From: Henriciella aquimarina
Lineage (GTDB): Bacteria > Pseudomonadota > Alphaproteobacteria > Caulobacterales > Hyphomonadaceae
Assembly: GCF_002088975.1 (NCBI RefSeq)
Contig: NZ_NCST01000061.1
Coordinates: forward strand, 174,967-238,966
Length of the DNA: 64,000 nucleotides
Direction of reading: 5' to 3'
Notes under the pieces: generated by a model
The model's input: the letters and a program-made list of their open reading frames with translations, nothing else
Databases searched by the model: none
Told to the model about the DNA's origin: nothing
In this document: positions 8,680 through 17,791 of the stretch, in pieces
Layout: the number at the start of each line of letters is the position of its first letter
Numbering within the stretch: the first letter of the stretch is position 1
Translations under genes and position numbers: made by a program

Positions 8680-8789
8680 CACAGCCGTTTACGATCTCGC
8701 CGGCTGGGCCGGGAATGCGGTGCTGGCGGGTGTGATGTCCGCGACGCTGGTGGTGCTTTGCGGTGTCGCTTGGGCATAGCGGGGCAGGG
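8680..8789. repeat. 110-bp direct repeat, copy 2 (MFS 3' end fragment)
   Basis: Copy of 7949-8058 lying 27 bp after the HTH gene, with no MFS gene in front of it. Of the three substitutions, one turns the TGG-type codon in GGCATGGCG into a stop-like GGCATAGCG, so it is not coding. The interval from 8653 to the SEC-C stop holds nothing else I can recognise. Confidence 0.95.
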
Positions 8790-8844
8790 GGCGTCGTTCT
8801 ATTTCGTAGATTGATCGCTTTTAAGAAGTCTCGACGGACAATTG

Positions 8845-9768
8845 TCAGTCTTTGGCGGATAATCCACGACTGCGCCTGAACTCGGCCATGAAATCTGCAT
8901 CGAACTCCCTTGCTGTTTCGCAGCACTTTTTGAATTTAATGCCGCTTCCACATGGGCAAGCCGCATTTCGTGCTGTGTCTTCGTAAGGAAGCTTGACGGT
9001 CGGCGGAGCGATACCGCGAATTGCAGATGGTGCCCCTTGAATTGTCACACCATTCTTGATGGTTCTTGTAATCATCGACATGATCATCTTGCGACCTGGC
9101 AATAATATGGTCTGAGTTTTGCCGGCCATCATCGCTCCGCTTTCTACCCATATGGAGCGCTGATAGCTAGGGTCGAGAGATTTCAAAACTTCGTGGGCAA
9201 TTTGCCTCATGGATTGATCCGCCGCTCCCAACAGCGGAATTTCTTTGTCCGTGAAGGTCATTTGTGCAGTGAATTTATACTCCCTCAAACGGGTGAAGAA
9301 GGGACGCAAATCTCGCGGGAAGTGGGTCCCTCCTCCCATGTTCGCCATCGCTTTTAATAGACGTAAGCGACTAAATGTTGTGCCCTCTTTGTCGTCTATA
9401 ATGGTGGCGTTTAACCAGTTTGAAAATGATACATTCCGAGCCTGCTCGTACGTATCCAAGAAAGCCTTGGGTCCAGCTGTTTGCGGGCCTAGTACCGCTA
9501 CGATCAAACCAAATTCAGGTGCAATATTGTAGGGATTATATTGGAAGCTAGTGTCTATGAAATCGACATTGTCCCTCTGGGCGAGACTGAGCAAACATGG
9601 GTTATTGTGTCCGTTGTCGTCAGCACAAATAACTCTTAGCGCCCTTGAGATATTTCTGGTTTCGTCGCTGTCTCCCGAGTCAAATTCATGGCAAGACTTA
9701 CGTAAAAGTCGAAGCTGAACGTCTAGCTCAGCTCTAGCTTCGTCGACTTCTCGAGAGACGTTTGCCAA
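8845..9768 (-). CDS. SEC-C motif protein of unknown function
   Basis: 307-residue protein whose only recognised feature is a C-terminal SEC-C zinc-binding motif, NAACPCGSGIKFKKCC (Cys271, 273, 282, 283). The preceding 265 residues are soluble-looking and match no family I know. The reading frame begins with TTG directly after the uvrD TGA and in the same frame; GGGGG lies 5 nt before it. No ATG or GTG occurs early, so TTG initiation by coupling, or readthrough from uvrD, is required. The DNA is visibly AT-richer than its neighbours, which suggests acquired DNA. Confidence 0.75.
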   Translation of the reverse strand: MANVSREVDEARAELDVQLRLLRKSCHEFDSGDSDETRNISRALRVICADDNGHNNPCLLSLAQRDNVDFIDTSFQYNPYNIAPEFGLIVAVLGPQTAGPKAFLDTYEQARNVSFSNWLNATIIDDKEGTTFSRLRLLKAMANMGGGTHFPRDLRPFFTRLREYKFTAQMTFTDKEIPLLGAADQSMRQIAHEVLKSLDPSYQRSIWVESGAMMAGKTQTILLPGRKMIMSMITRTIKNGVTIQGAPSAIRGIAPPTVKLPYEDTARNAACPCGSGIKFKKCCETAREFDADFMAEFRRSRGLSAKD

Positions 9769-12111
9769 TCAAACCCCCGTCACAAAGGTCGAGATGACCT
9801 TCTTCAGCCCCGCCTTCTCGAAATTGACCTGCAGCTTGGTCCCGTCGGCGGCGAGCACCTGGCCATAACCGAATTTCTCATGGTGCACGCGCTGGCCGAT
9901 CCTGAAGCCCGACGCGCCGGAGCTCTTGGCGATGAGGTCGGCCTTGCCTTCGATGACCGGGCCTGACTTGCCGGCGGACCTGGCGTTTTCCTTCAGCCGC
10001 CGCCAGCCGGGCGAGTTGTAGGAGGAGCGCTCGCCGAGGTCCTCGATGGTGCCCTGGAAGCCGTCCTGCGCGCCCGGCATGGTGGAATAACCGGTCTCGC
10101 TTACGGCCTCGACATGGTCATGCGGCAGCTCGTCGACGAAGCGGGACGGCAGCACCGACTGCCAGCGCCCGAAAATCATGCGATTGGCCACGAACGAGAT
10201 CGAGCAGTTCCGCCGCGCGCGGGTAATCCCGACATAGGCGAGGCGGCGCTCTTCCTCGAGGCCCTTCATGCCGCTCTCGTCGAGCGAGCGCCGCGACGGG
10301 AACACCTCTTCCTCCCAGCCCGGCAGGAAGACCATCGGCCATTCCAGCCCCTTGGCCGCGTGGAGGGTGAGGATCTGCACCTCATTGCCGGAGCTTTCCC
10401 CGCCAAGATCCATCACCAGCTCGACATGTTCGAGGAAGGCTGCCAGCGTATCGAACTGGCTCAGCGCCTGGATGAATTCCTTCAGGTTGTCGAGCCGCGT
10501 CTGGCTCTGCGGGGAGCGGTCCTTCTGCAGCATGTCAGTATAGCCGGACTCGTCGAGGACGACCTGCGCCAGCTCATGGTGCGGCATGCCGTTATTGAGC
10601 CGGTCGCGCCACATATTGATCTGGTCGATGAAGGTCGTCAGGCCGCGCTTGGCCGGGCCTTTTACCTCGTCGGTCTGTAGCACCATTGGGGTCAGCGTGA
10701 AGAGCGAGCGGCCATCCTGGCGCGCGAACATCTGCAGTTTCTGCACCGTCGTCGCGCCCACTCCGCGCTTGGGCTGGTTCACCACGCGCTCGAAAGCGAG
10801 ATCGTCGTCGGGCGAGCGGATGAGGCGGAGATAGGCGAGCGCATCGCGGATCTCGGCGCGCTCGAAGAAGCGCGGGCCGCCGATCACGCGGTAGGGGATG
10901 CCCAGCATGATGAGGCGTTCCTCGAACAGCCGCATCTGCCAGGAGGCGCGCACGAGGATGGCACAATCCTCATAGCTGCCGCCCTTGTTCACCCAGCTCT
11001 CAATATCGTCGCAGATGAGACGCGCTTCGGCCTCGCCATCCCACAGGCCGCGCACCTTCACCCGGCCCGCATCGGGATCGGCGGTGGTTTCCTCGCCGAC
11101 ATAGAGCGTCTTGCCGAGCCGGCCCTTGTTCTGTGCGATGACCGAAGAGGCCGCGCCGAGGATATGCGTGGTGGAGCGGTAATTGCGCTCCAGCCGGATC
11201 ACCTTGGCGCCCGGAAAGTCCTTTTCGAAGCGCAGGATGTTGTCGACCTCCGCGCCGCGCCAGCCATAGATCGACTGGTCGTCATCGCCGACACAGCAGA
11301 TATTGCCGGTCCCGCGTGCGAGCAGGCGCAGCCAGAGGTACTGGGCGACGTTCGTGTCCTGATACTCGTCGACGAGGATGTATTTGAATTTGGCGTGGTA
11401 GTCGGCCAGCAGGTCCGGGTTTTCCTGGAAGATGGTGATGTTGTGAATGAGCAGATCGCCGAAGTCGCAGGCGTTCAGCACTTTCAGGCGGGACTGGTAG
11501 ATCTCGTAGAGCTTGATCGCCTTGCCGTCGGCGAAGTTCCAGGCCTCTTCCTGCGGCACCTTGCCGGGCGTCAGCGCGCGGTTCTTCCAGCCATCGATGA
11601 GGCTGGCGAGGTGGCGCGGTGTCCAGCGCTTGGTATCGATATTCTCGGACTCGATCACCTGCTTGCAGAGCCGGATGGCATCGTCGCTGTCGAGGATGGT
11701 GAAGGTGGATTTCAGGCCCGCCAGTTCGGCATGGCGACGCAGGATCTGCGCGCTGATCGAGTGGAAGGTGCCGAGCCAGCGCAGGCCCTCGCCAGCCTCT
11801 CCGATGAGGCTCATCGCCCGCTCGCGCATTTCGCGCGCGGCCTTGTTGGTGAAGGTCACCGTCAGCGTCTGCGACGGCCAGGCCAGCTTGGACGCGATGA
11901 TATGGGCAAGCCGGGTCGTCAGGACGCGCGTCTTGCCGGTGCCGGCGCCGGCCAGAACGAGCAGCGGGCCATCGGTCGTCTCGACGGCTTCGCGCTGTTC
12001 GGGGTTGAGGCCTTCGAGATAGTCGGCATTCGTCTCCGGGATCGGCGCGCGCGCGGCGGCCATTTCGGAGATGGAGCGTTGGCGATTCGGGTTGGAACTC
12101 ATGGCGAACAT
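9769..12111 (-). CDS. uvrD: ATP-dependent DNA helicase UvrD/PcrA
   Basis: Superfamily-1A 3'-5' helicase for nucleotide excision and mismatch repair, 780 residues. Visible motifs are the Q-motif LNPEQREAVE, Walker A GAGTGKT (55-61), TFTNKAAREM (Ia), DEYQDTN (II), DDDQSIYGWRGA (III), RLERNYRST (IV) and, late, LTLHAAKGLEW plus YVGITRAR (V, VI). The C-terminal end carries the Tudor-like PcrA tail (GQRVHHEKFGYGQVL). Start is the ATG at 12111 or the one three codons later (12102); neither has a good ribosome site. The stop abuts the SEC-C frame. Confidence 0.95.
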   Translation of the reverse strand: MFAMSSNPNRQRSISEMAAARAPIPETNADYLEGLNPEQREAVETTDGPLLVLAGAGTGKTRVLTTRLAHIIASKLAWPSQTLTVTFTNKAAREMRERAMSLIGEAGEGLRWLGTFHSISAQILRRHAELAGLKSTFTILDSDDAIRLCKQVIESENIDTKRWTPRHLASLIDGWKNRALTPGKVPQEEAWNFADGKAIKLYEIYQSRLKVLNACDFGDLLIHNITIFQENPDLLADYHAKFKYILVDEYQDTNVAQYLWLRLLARGTGNICCVGDDDQSIYGWRGAEVDNILRFEKDFPGAKVIRLERNYRSTTHILGAASSVIAQNKGRLGKTLYVGEETTADPDAGRVKVRGLWDGEAEARLICDDIESWVNKGGSYEDCAILVRASWQMRLFEERLIMLGIPYRVIGGPRFFERAEIRDALAYLRLIRSPDDDLAFERVVNQPKRGVGATTVQKLQMFARQDGRSLFTLTPMVLQTDEVKGPAKRGLTTFIDQINMWRDRLNNGMPHHELAQVVLDESGYTDMLQKDRSPQSQTRLDNLKEFIQALSQFDTLAAFLEHVELVMDLGGESSGNEVQILTLHAAKGLEWPMVFLPGWEEEVFPSRRSLDESGMKGLEEERRLAYVGITRARRNCSISFVANRMIFGRWQSVLPSRFVDELPHDHVEAVSETGYSTMPGAQDGFQGTIEDLGERSSYNSPGWRRLKENARSAGKSGPVIEGKADLIAKSSGASGFRIGQRVHHEKFGYGQVLAADGTKLQVNFEKAGLKKVISTFVTGV

Positions 12112-12198
12112 ATAGCAGGGATCGCCTGCATTGGCAGGGGCTGACTGCGCTCACCAACCGTTAATAGAACCCCTTGGCGCACGGCGCGTTTCCTTCTC

Positions 12199-14007
12199 AT
12201 GCGCGCCAGAACGGAAAAGACAGTACAGATTACGCTGATGGTCCTGACCGGGCTTTTGCTCGCTCTCGTCCTGTTCCTGCTGGCGCTGACGCAGCCGCGC
12301 TTCGGCACGCCCTTCGCCAACTGGGCGCTTGGCACATGGGGCCCGGAAGGCTCCAGCGTGGCTCGCGCGCATCTGAAGTTTCCCGCGCTGACGACGGCTG
12401 TGGCTGACGATGTCATCCTGCCGGACCGTCTGGAGGCTGAGAGCGTTGAGGCCCGCTTCAATCCGTTCGGCTTTCTCCCGCTCGTCAGCTGGGTGTCGCG
12501 GCTGGAAGGGGCGGATGGCTATATCCGCTTCGACGGGCGCGAAGGCGGAGATGAGGACGATGAAACCGAGCTCAGCGATTACCGCGCCATTGTGGACGAA
12601 GTGGCGCTTTCGAATATCGCGCTGCGCCTGACCCGGCCCGATGGTCAGGACCGGGTCATGATCGAGCAGGCCCGTGGCTCCCTGCGCTCCGGCGCTCTCG
12701 GCATCAGCGCCACCGGGGCGGACTCAACGCTCGATTTTGAGGGCCATGCCTCCAACAGCCTGTCCGCCATCAAGGGCGATTTGCGCGTGACCGGCGACAA
12801 TTTCGCAGACCTCGCCGCGCTTGCCGGTCTCGCCGCCCCCGACACTCCGCCTTACGACGTGGTGATGGGCGTCGATATCGAAGACGCGCTCTGGCGGTTC
12901 GACGTCCGCCGTGAGACGCGGGTGGGCGATAGCGATATTGCCGGTCCGCTGATCGTGACCTTCGGGGAAGGAACCCCTGTGGTGGACGCCGACCTGGTTT
13001 CGGAAACACTGGACGCCGACGACCTCGGCATCGTCTTCGGCATTCCGATCGGCACCGGCGAGGGCGAGACTGTCAGCGCCACGCAGAAACGCGCGCGCCA
13101 GGCCTATGATGAAAGCGACCGGCTGATCCCGAATGTGGTCATCGATTTTACCCGTCTCGACGCGATTGACGGCTCGGTCAAATACCGGGCCGCAACGGTC
13201 ACGGATTCCGTATTCGACCTGACCGGTCTGGAGCTCGATTTCGAGATCGACGGCCGGGTGGTGCGCGCGCCGCTGCTGCAGCTCAGCTTCGATCAGGGCT
13301 CGCTCGATGCCTATGCGACGATTGACGGGACGCGCTCGCCGGCAGTGACGACGGCCGAGGGCGACCTGAACGATGTGGCATTCGCCAATCTGGCGCTTGC
13401 CCCCTATCTGCGCGGCACGGCCAAGGGCCGATTCAATGTCACCGCGACCGGCGACGGTTTCCGGGCGGCGGCGGACACGCTGGACGGGACGCTGTCCATC
13501 TGGTCCACCGATGCCGATGTGCTGGCGCTCGCGGTCGAAGGCGCCGCCCTCGACATTGGCGAGGCGCTGACCGTGCTGGGCGAAGAGGCCGATGACCGCA
13601 CCTATGCCGAGACCCGTTGCGCCGTCGCGGTGGCAAATATGGAGTCGGGAGTCGCGACGTTCGACCCGGCCGTGATCGATACCGATGACAGCATCGTGCT
13701 CGTCCATGGCGATATCGACCTCGGCACCGAGCGCATGAAGCTCTCGATCCGCTCGGATGCGAAAGATGCCTCGCTCGGCTCGCTTATCGGCGATGTCGGC
13801 ATTGGCGGTACGCTGCGCCATCCGGAGCTGATGCCTTTCAGCGCGAAGACGGTCGCCCAGATCGGGATTGCCAGCATTCTCGGCTCGCTGAGCGGGGGGC
13901 TGGCCGCCTTGCCCTTCATCGAGCCCGGCATGGCCGAGGACGCGCCCTGTGGCGCGCTGCTGGCCCGTGCCGAAGCGGCAAGCGGTAAATCTTCGCCTTC
14001 CGATTAA
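12199..14007 (+). CDS. AsmA-like membrane-anchored protein
   Basis: 602 residues: one N-terminal transmembrane helix (about 10-31), then a long periplasmic region rich in beta-strand repeats of the AsmA/TamB-like bridge family. A late segment reads LHVHGDIDLGTERMKLSIR-like (VHGDIDLGTERMKLSI), the typical AsmA C-terminal pattern just before GIGGTLRHPE. Proteins of this type are thought to help lipid movement or outer-membrane assembly. The family call is from pattern, not full alignment, and the middle is divergent. It is divergent from uvrD with 87 bp between. Confidence 0.7.
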   Translation: MRARTEKTVQITLMVLTGLLLALVLFLLALTQPRFGTPFANWALGTWGPEGSSVARAHLKFPALTTAVADDVILPDRLEAESVEARFNPFGFLPLVSWVSRLEGADGYIRFDGREGGDEDDETELSDYRAIVDEVALSNIALRLTRPDGQDRVMIEQARGSLRSGALGISATGADSTLDFEGHASNSLSAIKGDLRVTGDNFADLAALAGLAAPDTPPYDVVMGVDIEDALWRFDVRRETRVGDSDIAGPLIVTFGEGTPVVDADLVSETLDADDLGIVFGIPIGTGEGETVSATQKRARQAYDESDRLIPNVVIDFTRLDAIDGSVKYRAATVTDSVFDLTGLELDFEIDGRVVRAPLLQLSFDQGSLDAYATIDGTRSPAVTTAEGDLNDVAFANLALAPYLRGTAKGRFNVTATGDGFRAAADTLDGTLSIWSTDADVLALAVEGAALDIGEALTVLGEEADDRTYAETRCAVAVANMESGVATFDPAVIDTDDSIVLVHGDIDLGTERMKLSIRSDAKDASLGSLIGDVGIGGTLRHPELMPFSAKTVAQIGIASILGSLSGGLAALPFIEPGMAEDAPCGALLARAEAASGKSSPSD

Positions 14008-14066
14008 GCCAGCGGCAGGGATATTCTGCTACTCACCGGCCGGAGAGTAATACCGGGACCGGAAGC

Positions 14067-14708
14067 ATGACGGACTTTGACCGCGACGCGCTTGTGGCGA
14101 AAACCAAAAAGCAGGGCAGCTCGACCACATTCTGGATGGCCGTTGGTGCCTTGCCGGTGATCGGGATTGCCGCCGGGCTCGCCTTTGCGGCGATGCCGTC
14201 GGGAAAGCCCTCGCCGGTGAAGACCGCCGCGGCGGAACCGGCTGCAACGCCTCCGGCCGCCGCCCCGGTCCGCGCGGCAAAAAAGAAGGCCAAGCCAGCC
14301 TATTCCGCCCATGCCGAACTGAAGCGCTATGCGATGACGCTGACCACACTGCGCTATTGCGCGCGCGGCGGGCTGTCCGAGCACTACATGAAGGCCCATA
14401 TCAGCTATCAGAACAAGCATGCCGGCAAGGTCAAACAATTGCGCCAGCTCGCGGCAAGCGAGCCGCCGGAGCATAACATGTCGGCGTTCGAAAAGGATTT
14501 GCCGACCGACCCGGCGGCCATCATGGTCCAGGGGATGACGGGCCAGCTCGCCATGAACGCCCTGCAGCGCCAGGCACAGTTCGAGTCGATGATGGCGGAC
14601 ACCGAAAAGCAGGCGGCCGGCTATCTTGGCAAAAGCCCGTCCGGCGCGGAGTGCACGCAGTTCCGCACCGACGTCATGACAGGCAAGTACGCGCCCAGGC
14701 TGCCCTGA
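14067..14708 (+). CDS. hypothetical membrane-anchored protein
   Basis: 213 residues that I do not recognise. A transmembrane helix near 22-42 follows a short charged N-terminus. Next come an Ala/Pro/Lys-rich linker (about 45-80) and a helical periplasmic domain with only two Cys (near 98 and 197), which could pair. The spacing to the AsmA-like gene is 59 bp and it may share its transcript. No motif suggests an activity. Confidence 0.7.
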   Translation: MTDFDRDALVAKTKKQGSSTTFWMAVGALPVIGIAAGLAFAAMPSGKPSPVKTAAAEPAATPPAAAPVRAAKKKAKPAYSAHAELKRYAMTLTTLRYCARGGLSEHYMKAHISYQNKHAGKVKQLRQLAASEPPEHNMSAFEKDLPTDPAAIMVQGMTGQLAMNALQRQAQFESMMADTEKQAAGYLGKSPSGAECTQFRTDVMTGKYAPRLP

Positions 14709-14776
14709 TCCGAAAACGCTTGCCCCTGCGTGGGCAAAAGCGGAAGCTCTTCTCTTGACGTGGGAGGAGCGCACAG

Positions 14777-15325
14777 ATGGCCAAATCGCAGGCAGAGATG
14801 CTGGAAAGCATGAAGGCGGGGCTGGAAGCGAAGACCGGCAGGCCGCTTGAGCACTGGGTGAAGCGCGTTCAGGACAGCGGTCTCGAAAAGCATGGCGAAC
14901 AGCTGAACATGCTGAAAGCCGAAGGCCTCGGCCACGGCCATGCCAATCTGGTCTGCCAGGCGGCCAAGGGCCGGTTCGAGGCCGATGAGGATGACCTGCT
15001 GGCGGCTCAATATGCTGGCAAGGAGGGGCTCAAGCCCATTTACGAGGCGCTTGAAGCCTATGCGAAAAGCTTGGGGCAAGATGTCGATATCGCGCCCAGG
15101 AAGACATCCGTCGCCTTCCGCCGCTCGAAGAATTTCGCCGTCGTGACTGCGGCGACCAAAAGCCGGCTCGATCTCGGCCTCAATCTCAAGGGCGAGACCG
15201 GTACGTTGCGCCTGATCGAGGAGAAGCCGGGCGGGATGTGCACCCACAAGATCAAGCTGCAGGCCGCCGGTGAGGTCGATGACGAAGTGAAGGCCTGGAT
15301 GAAGGCCGCTTATGAGCGGGCGTGA
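14777..15325 (+). CDS. DUF4287/DUF5655 domain protein
   Basis: 182 residues in two parts. The N-terminal DUF4287 (about 1-70: KTGRPLEHWVKRVQ, then LKAEGLGHGHANLV) is followed by a DUF5655-type domain (about 75-182: YEALEAYAKSLG, then RKTSVAFRRSKNFAVV). Both occur in small soluble bacterial proteins of unknown role. GGGAGGAGCG precedes the ATG. It ends 4 bp from the stop of the convergent enoyl-CoA hydratase. Confidence 0.82.
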   Translation: MAKSQAEMLESMKAGLEAKTGRPLEHWVKRVQDSGLEKHGEQLNMLKAEGLGHGHANLVCQAAKGRFEADEDDLLAAQYAGKEGLKPIYEALEAYAKSLGQDVDIAPRKTSVAFRRSKNFAVVTAATKSRLDLGLNLKGETGTLRLIEEKPGGMCTHKIKLQAAGEVDDEVKAWMKAAYERA

Positions 15326-15328
15326 AGC

Positions 15329-16135
15329 CTAGACTGTCGCCTTTTTTCGCGCGGCCTTGAAGTCCGGCTTGCGTTTTTCGAGGAAGGCCGACACCGCCTC
15401 GGTGTGTTCCGGCAGGCTGTAGCAGGTCTCCAGCTTCTCATGCTCACGCGCCTGCATGAGCCGGGTATCGGTCTCGCAGGCATTGGCGCTCAGCAATTCC
15501 TTCGTCATGCGCAGCATGGGGGAGGGGTTTTCCGCGATCTCGCCGGCGAGCGCGATGGCGTCGTCGAGAAGACTGTCCGGCTCGGCGAGGCGGTCGGCCA
15601 GGCGGATCGCGACGGCTTCCTCGCCGGAGACGGGTTTCGCCGTCAGCATCAGCTCGTGCGCCTTGCCCCAGCCGACGCGCTGCATGAGATAATGCGAGCT
15701 TGCCAGTTCCGGCACGATGCCGACCTTCACGAAGACAAGGCCGAACTTCGAATCCCTTGAGGCGACAATCATGTCGAAGGGCAGGATCTGGGTCACGCCG
15801 ATCCCGAAAGCCGGACCGTTTACCGCAGCGATGCAGGGCTTTGATGCACGGATCAGGCTGATCCAGTCGATGCCGCCGTCGCGCTGGTGCGCCTTCGTCT
15901 CTGACTCCTCGATGTTCGACTGGAAATAGGCCTTCATGTCGGCCCCCGCGCAGAAGCCGCGGCCTTCACCGGTCATGACGATGGCGCCAATATCCTCATC
16001 TTCATTTGCGGCCGTGATCGCCTCGCCGAGCTCCCGGCTCATCTGCGGTGTCCAGGCGTTCAGCGCCTCGGGCCGGTTCAGCGTGATGAGGCAAACGGGA
16101 CCCCGGTTTTCAACCTTGATCTGCTCATATGACAT
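15329..16135 (-). CDS. enoyl-CoA hydratase/isomerase family protein
   Basis: Crotonase-fold enzyme of 268 residues, probably for beta-oxidation or degradation of a specific acyl-CoA. It shows the family's order of segments: LITLNRPEALNAWTP, then IVMTGEGRGFCAGADMKAY (oxyanion hole), KPCIAAVNGPAFGIGV and SKFGLVFVKVGIVPELASSHYL. The last carries one Glu (PELAS) but looks more isomerase-like than hydratase-like. Substrate unresolved. Confidence 0.88.
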   Translation of the reverse strand: MSYEQIKVENRGPVCLITLNRPEALNAWTPQMSRELGEAITAANEDEDIGAIVMTGEGRGFCAGADMKAYFQSNIEESETKAHQRDGGIDWISLIRASKPCIAAVNGPAFGIGVTQILPFDMIVASRDSKFGLVFVKVGIVPELASSHYLMQRVGWGKAHELMLTAKPVSGEEAVAIRLADRLAEPDSLLDDAIALAGEIAENPSPMLRMTKELLSANACETDTRLMQAREHEKLETCYSLPEHTEAVSAFLEKRKPDFKAARKKATV

Positions 16136-16312
16136 AGCGCACCTCCCTGATGTTTTATCGAGGAGGATGAGCGCCGTTCCGCCGCGGCAGTCACGCGGAA
16201 TCTTTATGCGAAAGCCGGTCGCTGGGGCTTCAGGCGTCCCTCAAAACGCATGCCGCACCGGAACGGGGCCGGGCGAAGGCGCGTTCTGTCTGGTATCCAA
16301 AGGAAAGATAAT

Positions 16313-16480
16313 ATGTCCCTTCTCACAATTCTTCTCTGCATATTCCTGCCGCCGGTCGCGGTGGCTCTCCGCGCCGGCATTGGACTGCAGCTGGTGATCA
16401 ATATCGTCCTGTGCTTCGTGCTCTGGCTTCCGGCCGTCATCCACGCCTTCTGGGTGAACAGCCGCGGCCCTGTGGTCTAA
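16313..16480 (+). CDS. YqaE/Pmp3 family small membrane protein
   Basis: 55-residue hydrophobic protein with two transmembrane helices, the UPF0057/Pmp3 family. The hallmark is FLPPVAVALRAGIGLQLVIN, followed by WLPAVIHAFWV. Members are associated with membrane potential and stress tolerance. AAAGGAAAG lies upstream of the ATG at 16313, which gives the normal family length; earlier starts would add a basic stretch unlike the family. Confidence 0.88.
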   Translation: MSLLTILLCIFLPPVAVALRAGIGLQLVINIVLCFVLWLPAVIHAFWVNSRGPVV

Positions 16481-16518
16481 GGCGGAAAGCCTGAACACGC
16501 CGCTTTGTCCGGCCTTAG

Positions 16519-17631
16519 CTAGTACAGCGTCGCCATGGATTTGGCGTCATAGCCTGTAAGCTCGTCGGTCCGGCCTTCCTTGATCTTCTGGGCCCAGAAC
16601 GGGTCCTGCAGGAGGGCACGGCCGACCGCGACGAGATCGAACTCACCCTTGTCCAGGCGCTCGATGACATCGGTCAGTGGGCGCGTCTTGGAGTCTTCGC
16701 CGCGCATGCCGCCGATAAATTCGCCTGACAGGCCGACAGAGCCAACGGTGATGGTTGGCAGGCCGGTCAGCTTCTTCGTCCAGCCGGCAGCATTGAGGCC
16801 CTTCTCGCCGTCGACCTCCGGAAACTCCGGCTCCCAGAAGCGGCGCTGGCTGGCGTGCAGTATGTCGACGCCAGCATCCACGAAGACTTTCAGGAAGGCT
16901 TCCAGCTCCTGCGGCGTCTGGGCGAGCTTTACAGCGTAGTCCTGCTGCTTCCATTGCGAGAAGCGCAGGATCACGGGAATGTCCGGGCCGACGGCTTTCT
17001 TCACTTCGGAAATGATCTCTCCGGCGAATTTCGCCCGCTCGACCAGGCCGCCGCCATACTTGTCCTCGCGCTTGTTCATGACGTCCCAGAAGAACTGGTC
17101 GATGAGATAGCCATGCGCGCCATGGATTTCGACGGTGTCGAAGCCAAGATCCTTCGCGCTGGCGGCCGCGTCGGCATAGGCGGCAACCATGTCGGCAACC
17201 TCTTCCTCGCTCGGCGCTTCGAAAATCTGCTTGCCCTTGTGGGTCGTGCCGGAAGGGCTGTCGGTCGGTGCGTCCGGATAATGGCCGGTGCCGGCCTTGC
17301 GGACCATGCCCTGATGCCAGATCTGCGGCCCCATCTTGCCGCCTTCGGCGTGGACTGCATCAATCACATTCTTCCAGCCTTCCAGCGCCGGTTCGGTGTG
17401 GAAGAGGGGGAAGTTGGGATTGTCGGCCGCGCCCTTGCGCCGGATCAGCGTGCCTTCCGACAGGATGAGGCCGACATCGGCGCCTGCCCGGCGGGCATAA
17501 TAATCGCGCACCTTGTCGGTCGGCACGCCATTGGGGCTGAAGCCGCGCGTCATGGGCGCCATGACGATGCGGTTCGGCAGATCCAGGCCTTTCAGCCGGA
17601 AGGGTTCGAAAAGCGGGGCAACGGATGACAT
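16519..17631 (-). CDS. NADH:flavin oxidoreductase, Old Yellow Enzyme family
   Basis: FMN-dependent ene-reductase-type TIM barrel, 370 residues. Segments typical of the family are LPNRIVMAPMTRGFS, QIWHQGM, VEIHGAHGYLIDQFFWDVMNKR (His-Ala-His and NxR region) and the phosphate-binding end DLVAVGRALLQDPFWAQKI. It likely reduces activated C=C bonds with NAD(P)H; the natural substrate is unknown. No partner subunit is nearby. Confidence 0.9.
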   Translation of the reverse strand: MSSVAPLFEPFRLKGLDLPNRIVMAPMTRGFSPNGVPTDKVRDYYARRAGADVGLILSEGTLIRRKGAADNPNFPLFHTEPALEGWKNVIDAVHAEGGKMGPQIWHQGMVRKAGTGHYPDAPTDSPSGTTHKGKQIFEAPSEEEVADMVAAYADAAASAKDLGFDTVEIHGAHGYLIDQFFWDVMNKREDKYGGGLVERAKFAGEIISEVKKAVGPDIPVILRFSQWKQQDYAVKLAQTPQELEAFLKVFVDAGVDILHASQRRFWEPEFPEVDGEKGLNAAGWTKKLTGLPTITVGSVGLSGEFIGGMRGEDSKTRPLTDVIERLDKGEFDLVAVGRALLQDPFWAQKIKEGRTDELTGYDAKSMATLY

Positions 17632-17791
17632 CTGACCTCTCCCAATCCTCAGAATACTTCACCAGGCAAGTATCTGGCGCAGCCGTCCGCCCGGATCAAT
17701 GATTTTTCCCTTCACGATGCGTTCAGTACGCATTCACTTGAGCGTTCCTAAACTTCCTGTCACGAATGCCGCCTCGCATGGGAGGGACGTA

